Assembly: GCA_000648925.1 (NCBI GenBank)
Contig: JFHF01000003.1
Location: forward strand, 124,001 to 188,000
DNA: 64,000 nt
Source of the DNA: Caballeronia jiangsuensis
GTDB lineage: Bacteria > Pseudomonadota > Gammaproteobacteria > Burkholderiales > Burkholderiaceae
Direction of reading: 5' to 3'
The translations under genes were made by a program, and so were the position numbers. This document shows, piece after piece, positions 59,125 to 64,000 of the stretch (positions within the stretch are counted from its first letter, which is position 1; each line of letters opens with the position of its first letter). The notes under the pieces were generated by a model that saw nothing but the letters and a program-made list of their open reading frames with translations, did not search any database and was not told where the DNA came from.

Positions 59125-60159
59125 TTACTGCGGCTGATAGATCGAATCGAACACGCCGCCGTCCGCGAAATGCGTCTTCTGCGCCTTCGTCCAGCCGCCG
59201 AACGTATCGTCGATGGTGTAGAGCTTCAGCTTCGGAAACTGCTTCGTGAGTTCGGCGGGCACCTTGTCCGAGCGCGGCCGATAAAAATTACGCGCGGCGA
59301 TCTGTTGTCCTTCGTCGCTGTACAGATACTTGAGATAGGCATCGGCGAGCTTGCGCGTACCGTGCTTGTCGACGACCTTGTCGACCACCGCGACCGGCGG
59401 CTCCGCGAGAATGCTCACCGACGGCACGACGATCTCAAACTTGTCCGTGCCGAATTCCTTCACCGAGAGGAACGCCTCGTTCTCCCACGCGATCAGCACG
59501 TCGCCCTGGCCGCGCTGCACGAAACTCGTCGTGGCGCCGCGCGCGCCGGAATCGAGCACGCCGGCGTTCTTGTACAGCTTCGTCACGAAGTCCTTGGCGG
59601 TCTGGTCGTTGCCACCCGGCTTGTGCTGCGCATACGCCCACGCCGCGAGATAGTTCCAGCGCGCGCCGCCCGAGGTCTTGGGATTCGGCGTGACGATCGA
59701 CACGCCGGGCTTGGCCAGATCGTCCCAGTCCTTGATGTGCTTCGGATTGCCCTTGCGCACGAGAAACACGATCGTCGATGTGTACGGCGACGCGTTGTCC
59801 GGCAAACGCTTCTGCCAGTCCGCGTTGACGAGTCCCTTGGACGCGAGCGCATCGATGTCGTAGGCGAGCGCGAGCGTCACGACATCGGCCTGCAGACCGT
59901 CGAGCACCGCGCGCGCCTGTCCGCCCGAGCCGCCGTGCGACTGCTTGAAGGTGACCGTTTCGCCCGTGTCGGCCTTCCACTTCTTCGCGAACGCCTGATT
60001 GAAGTCCTGATACAGCTCGCGGGTCGGGTCGTAGGAGACGTTCAGAAACGACGTCTGCGCGAACGCCGACGCAGCCAGCCCGACGCCCGCCGCCGTCAGC
60101 GCCGCCGCCGCAAGCACGCGCCGCGCGCCTTTGCCCAATCCCAGTCTGATGCTTTGCAT
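59125..60159 (-). CDS. sbp: Periplasmic sulfate-binding protein
   Basis: A 344-residue solute-binding protein of the Sbp/CysP family. Residues 1-34 are a signal peptide ending in ASAFAQT. The mature protein begins [17 protein letters not shown], and [19 protein letters not shown] and [17 protein letters not shown] (here [13 protein letters not shown]) form the sulfate pocket. First gene of the sbp-cysT-cysW-cysA operon. It binds sulfate most likely; thiosulfate cannot be excluded. Confidence 0.95.
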   Translation of the reverse strand: MQSIRLGLGKGARRVLAAAALTAAGVGLAASAFAQTSFLNVSYDPTRELYQDFNQAFAKKWKADTGETVTFKQSHGGSGGQARAVLDGLQADVVTLALAYDIDALASKGLVNADWQKRLPDNASPYTSTIVFLVRKGNPKHIKDWDDLAKPGVSIVTPNPKTSGGARWNYLAAWAYAQHKPGGNDQTAKDFVTKLYKNAGVLDSGARGATTSFVQRGQGDVLIAWENEAFLSVKEFGTDKFEIVVPSVSILAEPPVAVVDKVVDKHGTRKLADAYLKYLYSDEGQQIAARNFYRPRSDKVPAELTKQFPKLKLYTIDDTFGGWTKAQKTHFADGGVFDSIYQPQ

Positions 60160-60199
60160 TCCCCGTTCTCCGTCTTATCGAATTGACGGAATCAGTCTA

Positions 60200-60265
60200 T
60201 CGAGGCGTCTATATGATTAGAAATAATCGTTATTCACTTTTTTATACGTAAAACTGCTAAGAAGC
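60200..60265 (-). promoter_or_regulatory. AT-rich region upstream of sbp, likely CysB-controlled promoter
   Basis: A strikingly AT-rich stretch (ATTAGAAATAATCG, TTTTTTATACG) in GC-rich DNA, 40-105 bases ahead of the sbp start. On the minus strand TATAGA is a possible -10. CysB sites are AT-rich and degenerate, so this is a reasonable but unproven site. Confidence 0.4.
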
Positions 60266-60361
60266 ATATTCCTGGACGGAAGAAGCGACGGCGGCGGCGA
60301 AACGCGTCCTCGGCTGCGGCGGGCGGGCGAACTTAAAGTAAAGCTTGAAAAGCGCGAAATA

Positions 60362-60377
60362 CTGTATAAAAATACAG
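60362..60377. promoter_or_regulatory. LexA box 1 upstream of lexA
   Basis: CTGTATAAAAATACAG, a perfect CTGT-N8-ACAG SOS box, 41 bases ahead of the lexA start. Confidence 0.93.
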
Positions 60378-60381
60378 TCAA

Positions 60382-60397
60382 CTGTCCATCCATACAG
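60382..60397. promoter_or_regulatory. LexA box 2 upstream of lexA
   Basis: CTGTCCATCCATACAG, a second CTGT-N8-ACAG box spaced exactly 20 bases centre to centre from the first, about two helical turns. Confidence 0.9.
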
Positions 60398-60418
60398 TGC
60401 ACCCAGGGGCCAGAGCCT

Positions 60419-61096
60419 GTGACCAAGACATCAAAACTTACCGCGCGGCAGCAGCAGGTCTTCGAACTGATCCAGCGCGCGATCGACCGCACGGGCTTTC
60501 CGCCGACGCGCGCCGAGATCGCAGCGGAACTCGGCTTCAGCTCGGCGAATTCGGCCGAGGAGCACTTGCGGGCGCTGGCGCGCAAGGGCGTGATCGAACT
60601 GGCGGCGGGCTCGTCGCGCGGCATCCGGCTGCTCGGCGACGCCTCGCGCATCGATCGCTCGGAAGAACTGCCGCATCAGTTCACGTTGCCGCATCAGAGC
60701 ATCATGCAACTGTCGCTGCCGCTCGTCGGGCGCGTCGCGGCCGGTAGCCCGATCCTCGCGCAGGAACACATCTCACAGCATTACGCTTGCGATCCCGCGC
60801 TCTTCTCCAGCAAGCCGGACTATCTGCTGAAAGTGCGCGGCCTGTCGATGCGCGACGCCGGCATTCTCGACGGCGACCTGCTCGCCGTGCAGAAGCGCAC
60901 CGAGGCGAAAGACGGGCAGATCGTCGTCGCGCGTCTGGGCGACGACGTCACGGTCAAACGCTGGAAACGCCGTCCGGACGGGGTCGAGCTGATCGCCGAG
61001 AATCCGGACTACGAGAACATTTTCGTGCGCTCCGGCAGCGGCGATTTCGCGCTGGAAGGCATCGCGGTTGGCCTGATTCGTTCTGGCGAGTTCTGA
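60419..61096 (+). CDS. lexA: SOS repressor LexA
   Basis: A 225-residue repressor. The DNA-binding winged helix (1-70) includes [20 protein letters not shown]. The self-cleavage site is A108-G109 in [12 protein letters not shown], with the catalytic S143 ([10 protein letters not shown]) and K180 ([10 protein letters not shown]). The start is GTG 60419. Two LexA boxes directly upstream show autoregulation. A hairpin (CTCCGCCC with GGGCGG) follows the stop but lacks a T run. Confidence 0.97.
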   Translation: MTKTSKLTARQQQVFELIQRAIDRTGFPPTRAEIAAELGFSSANSAEEHLRALARKGVIELAAGSSRGIRLLGDASRIDRSEELPHQFTLPHQSIMQLSLPLVGRVAAGSPILAQEHISQHYACDPALFSSKPDYLLKVRGLSMRDAGILDGDLLAVQKRTEAKDGQIVVARLGDDVTVKRWKRRPDGVELIAENPDYENIFVRSGSGDFALEGIAVGLIRSGEF

Positions 61097-61312
61097 AGTC
61101 TCCGCCCGGCCAGGGCGGGGAGCGAAAACCGCGGGCAAATCGTTCGCTCACGTTCAGAAAGAGATAAGAATGGGACAAGAAATGTCCCATTGACATCGCA
61201 AGATAGCCTCACCAACCGCTTTAACGCTCAGTCGAGGCGGCTCAAACACAACAAGCATGACGGCCGCCGTGCGCGGTGCGCCGCGGTGCGTCCTATCGTC
61301 TGGAGAGTCATC

Positions 61313-61639
61313 ATGGAACGTTTTGCCCGTCTGCTGCCCTTCCGTCAATTTGGCCGCCTGCGCCATCTGCGCACGCTGATCGCATGCGGCACGCCGCACG
61401 CCGAGACCGCCCCCGACCTCTTCGACGACATGCCCGCGCTGCCCTCCCGGCAGCCTGCTTTCGCACGCGTGTCGTTGAGCAGCACAGTGCACGCGGAGCC
61501 GGAACAGCGCGCGCCGGTGCGCGTCTATCGCGGTCAGTCGCGCGTGATTCTGGTGGGCAAGATCGACGAAGTGTCGCGCATGATCGACCGTTGCATCGCA
61601 GAGGAAGATGCGGGGCTCGCCGGCGGCATCCTCGCCTGA
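61313..61639 (+). CDS. Hypothetical protein downstream of lexA
   Basis: A 108-residue protein not recognised as a named family. The start is the ATG at 61313, preceded by TGGAGAG; a longer open frame upstream is Arg-rich. It begins MERFARLLPFRQFGRLRHLR, basic and amphipathic, and ends in a more regular region (PVRVYRGQSRVILVGKIDEVSR...). No signal peptide or motif is certain. It lies 216 bases after lexA, without a visible LexA box of its own. Confidence 0.55.
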   Translation: MERFARLLPFRQFGRLRHLRTLIACGTPHAETAPDLFDDMPALPSRQPAFARVSLSSTVHAEPEQRAPVRVYRGQSRVILVGKIDEVSRMIDRCIAEEDAGLAGGILA

Positions 61640-61728
61640 ATCGGGGTGGAACGTGAAGTCACGGGATTTATCGCGCGCTTGCGTGGTCAATCCCGGATTC
61701 ACGTTTTGCAAAGAGGCTTCGTCGTCGC

Positions 61729-62328
61729 ATGTCCCGCACTACCCGCTCTGTCGCTACCGCGTTCGTCGTCCTGATTCTCGTCGCGGCGCTCGCTTTTATT
61801 TACGCGTCACCTTATATCGCGCTGAATCGCGTGAAACGCGCGGCCGATGCGCGCGACGCGCAGACCGTCAACCAGTACGTGGATTTTCCCGCGTTGCGCG
61901 CGAGCCTCAAGGAACAGGTCGGCGCGCTGCTCACGCGCCGCGTCGATATTCAAAAGAGCGGCAATCCGCTCGCAATCATCGGGGCGATGATCGGCGCGGC
62001 GCTCGTCGGTCCTCTCGTCGATTCATATGCGACACCGGACGGCGTCGCGGCGATTCTCAACGGCATTCCGCCGCGCGGCGATCCGGGCGAGCAACCGCCG
62101 CAGGCCGGAAACGGTTCACCGGCAACGACGTCGAACGCGCCGGCCTCGGGCGTCACGACCGCGCAGCAGGCGCCCAAGGAACCGCCACAGACCACCGCCG
62201 GTTATCGAAGCCTGAACACGTTCGTCGTCACGTATCAGCACGGCGCAGGAGATGCGCGTTACTCGGCAATCTTTCACCGCTACGGCCTCGTGTCATGGAA
62301 GCTCGTCGCGGTCGATCTCAATGGCTGA
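61729..62328 (+). CDS. DUF2939 family membrane-anchored protein
   Basis: A 199-residue protein of the DUF2939 family. Residues 7-26 form a single N-terminal helix (SVATAFVVLILVAALAFIYA), likely an anchor, followed by SPYIALNRVKRAADARDAQTVNQYVDFPALRASLKEQ-type repeats, seen as two short blocks. An Ala/Pro/Thr-rich segment (about 125-155) interrupts the domain, and the C-terminus YQHGAGDARYSAIFHRYGL completes it. Function unknown; probably periplasmic. Confidence 0.75.
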   Translation: MSRTTRSVATAFVVLILVAALAFIYASPYIALNRVKRAADARDAQTVNQYVDFPALRASLKEQVGALLTRRVDIQKSGNPLAIIGAMIGAALVGPLVDSYATPDGVAAILNGIPPRGDPGEQPPQAGNGSPATTSNAPASGVTTAQQAPKEPPQTTAGYRSLNTFVVTYQHGAGDARYSAIFHRYGLVSWKLVAVDLNG

Positions 62329-62345
62329 CGATCAGGCGCCGGCTT

Positions 62346-62855
62346 TCAGGCGCCGGCTTCGGCCTTGACAGGCTTGGCCGCGTAAGCCGCTTCGTCTTCC
62401 GCTTCCGCCGATTCACCCGCCTGACACACGGCCACGAGAATGCTGCACTTCACGCGGTCGAGCAAGGGCGTGTTGCCCGCGCCCATCCACCAGCGCGCGA
62501 GACCGTTGCGGCAGCGATGCCCGACCACGACGAGATCGACCTGAAGGCTTTCGGCAAGCGCGGCGATCTCGTCGATCGGATGCCCGAACGCAAAATGTCC
62601 CTGCGCCTGAAGACCGCGTTCGCGCAGCCATTCGACGCCTTCCTGCAGAATGTCGCGCGCGGCCTCTTCGAAGCGTCCGCAGGCCATATCGGTTAGCAGT
62701 CCGGCGCTCTGCGCGATGCTCGAGCGCATGTCCACCACCGCGAGGACGTGCGTTTCGGCATTCAGATCCAGCGCGAGATTCGCGCCTTGCCGCAATGCCT
62801 TGCGACCTTCTCTGGAGCCGTCATAGCAGAGCAGGATTTTTCGGTAGCTTTCCAT
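62346..62855 (-). CDS. Universal stress protein UspA family
   Basis: A 169-residue single-domain Usp protein. It begins MESYRKILLCYDGSREGRKAL, with the nucleotide-binding pattern G-x2-G-x9-G replaced in part (VVVGHRCRNGLARWWMGAGN then the last strand), so ATP binding is possible but not certain. The start at 62855 was chosen because GGGAGG is 5 bases ahead; two earlier ATG are in frame (62858 and 62876). The C-terminal 25 residues are Ala/Glu-rich. Role unknown beyond stress-linked families. Confidence 0.85.
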   Translation of the reverse strand: MESYRKILLCYDGSREGRKALRQGANLALDLNAETHVLAVVDMRSSIAQSAGLLTDMACGRFEEAARDILQEGVEWLRERGLQAQGHFAFGHPIDEIAALAESLQVDLVVVGHRCRNGLARWWMGAGNTPLLDRVKCSILVAVCQAGESAEAEDEAAYAAKPVKAEAGA

Positions 62856-63153
62856 CATGACCTCCCTGGCCAACATTTACCCGCGGCGTTGCTTCATCAT
62901 CGTGCGTCGCCCTTTGGGTGACAACGCTGGAAAACGCTTACCGACGCGAACATGCTAGCTCGCACCGTGCCAGAACTCCGAACACGCCGACGGACAAGCC
63001 TCTGGCACTTTCGGCCGGAACCGGTTCGGCGCACATCGCACAGGTTTGACACGCGCTCGCCGCACGCGGTTGCACGCCAGGCATCGCCTTGGTGCAATGG
63101 ATTACACTAGCCCGCTGGATTTCCCCTACGCGATTTTCCTGCGTCACGAATGC
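62856..63153. other. Divergent region between uspA and nodI
   Basis: About 298 bases without a credible gene. ATTACACTAG near 63100 is a possible -10 for nodI. A short Cys-containing frame on the minus strand (62938-63165) has no ribosome site or family and is not called. Confidence 0.4.
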
Positions 63154-64000
63154 ATGACTGATCAAACATCACGCGAGTCCGATGAAAGCGGCGCGCCCGC
63201 CATCGAGTTCAGCGAAGTAAGGAAGCACTACGGTGAGCGCACCGTGGTCGATGGTCTGTCGTTCGATGTGCGACCCGGCGAATGCTTCGGACTGCTCGGC
63301 CCGAACGGCGCGGGCAAGACGACGACGCTCAAGATGCTGCTCGGCATCACCTCGCCCGATAGCGGTGCGATTCGTCTAGTCGGAGAGCCGGTGCCCGCGC
63401 GCGCCCGTTTCGCGCGCGAACGCGTGGGCGTCGTGCCGCAATTCGACAATCTCGATCCCGATTTCACGGTGCGCGAAAACCTGACTGTGTTCGGCCGCTA
63501 CTTCGGTCTCACCGGCGCGCGCATGGATGCGCTCGTGCCTTCGCTCTTGGAGTTCGCGCGCCTGGAGAGCAAGGCCGATGCGCGCGTCGGCGAACTGTCG
63601 GGCGGCATGAAGCGGCGTCTCACGCTCGCGCGCGCACTTGTCAACGATCCCGATGTCCTCGTGATGGACGAGCCCACCACCGGACTCGATCCGCAAGCGC
63701 GGCATATGATCTGGGAGCGCCTGCGTTCGCTCCTCGCGCGCGGCAAGACCATCCTTCTGACGACGCATTTCATGGAAGAAGCCGAACGTCTGTGCGATCG
63801 TCTCTGTGTGATCGAGGAAGGCCGCAAGATTGCCGAGGGACGGCCGCGCGATCTCATCGAATCGGTGATCGGCTCGGATGTGATCGAGATCTACGGGCCC
63901 GATCCGCAGGCGCTCGCGGCGGAGCTCGAACCGTTCGTCGAGCGCATGGAAGTGAGCGGCGAAACGCTCTTTTGCTATGTCGACGATCCGCAGCCCGTGC
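63154..64000 (+). CDS. nodI: NodI-type ABC transporter ATP-binding protein (cut by window edge)
   Basis: At least 282 residues of an ABC ATPase close to NodI of Burkholderia (about 300 residues). Walker A is [18 protein letters not shown], signature [16 protein letters not shown], Walker [15 protein letters not shown], and the switch His in [33 protein letters not shown] is a NodI/DrrA-type block. The start is ATG 63154 (MTDQTSRES); a start 19 codons earlier is also open. In rhizobia NodIJ export Nod factors, but this type occurs widely in non-nodulating Burkholderia. A NodJ permease is expected just past the window. Confidence 0.87.
   Translation, partial: MTDQTSRESDESGAPAIEFSEVRKHYGERTVVDGLSFDVRPGECFGLLGPNGAGKTTTLKMLLGITSPDSGAIRLVGEPVPARARFARERVGVVPQFDNLDPDFTVRENLTVFGRYFGLTGARMDALVPSLLEFARLESKADARVGELSGGMKRRLTLARALVNDPDVLVMDEPTTGLDPQARHMIWERLRSLLARGKTILLTTHFMEEAERLCDRLCVIEEGRKIAEGRPRDLIESVIGSDVIEIYGPDPQALAAELEPFVERMEVSGETLFCYVDDPQPV

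Noticed and set aside
62938..63165. A short minus-strand frame with several Cys
   Set aside because: No ribosome site, no family, and it overlaps the nodI start region on the other strand.
63154..64000. nodI as evidence for a nodulating symbiont
   Set aside because: NodI-type ATPases are common in Burkholderia that do not nodulate; no nodABC gene is in the window.

Overview
The window is GC-rich, gene-dense chromosomal DNA from a betaproteobacterium of the Burkholderiaceae, most like Paraburkholderia, Caballeronia or Burkholderia. This placement rests on recognised protein families: an AlaA-type transaminase, a NodI-type ABC ATPase, an Ara4N (arn) cluster with ArnA split into two genes, a rpsF-priB-rpsR-rplI-dnaB block, and a cysB-cysA-cysW-cysT-sbp block. 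No prophage, recognisable transposase or CRISPR array is visible. Most of it reads as core genome.

Layout. 0-10 kb: end of a glycerate kinase; a DUF2946/PepSY membrane pair that looks metal-related; tRNA-Leu(UAG); a squalene-synthase-like protein with degraded catalytic motifs; a short DUF1501 protein; ompR-envZ; ahpC-ahpD; ispD-ispF. 10-14 kb: mfd. 14-31 kb: argE and a PLP dehydratase; a complete putrescine-type ABC operon (potFGHI); mntH; pldA; a YbiT-type ABC-F protein; and alaA-hom-thrC, which link alanine and threonine synthesis. 31-39 kb: the arn cluster (arnT, an SMR-type flippase subunit, arnB, arnC, split arnA, arnD), which makes Ara4N and adds it to lipid A, followed by bcp. 39-45 kb: a structured, unidentified RNA element with a strong terminator, phoH, an NlpC/P60 lipoprotein, an SDR protein without its catalytic residues, and pit with its DUF47 partner. 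45-49 kb: dnaB and the S6/PriB/S18/L9 operon. 49-53 kb: a LysR regulator divergent from gcl-hyi-glxR (glyoxylate to glycerate; the glycerate kinase at the left edge would finish the route). 54-60 kb: asparaginase, then cysB and the sulfate ABC transporter. 60-64 kb: lexA with two LexA boxes, small proteins of unknown role, a UspA protein and the start of nodI.

The most unusual structure is a repeat of about 640 bp present twice in opposite orientation (about 13,841-14,480 and 53,500-54,140). Each copy has 73-bp core inverted termini packed with hairpins and is itself an imperfect palindrome. In both copies the same end lies directly after the stop codon of the neighbouring gene (mfd; asparaginase). 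The two copies bracket about 39 kb that could invert by homologous recombination. Other points for follow-up are the bcp-phoH intergenic RNA, a 16-bp perfect palindrome just ahead of ompR, and two enzyme-family proteins that appear to have lost their active sites.
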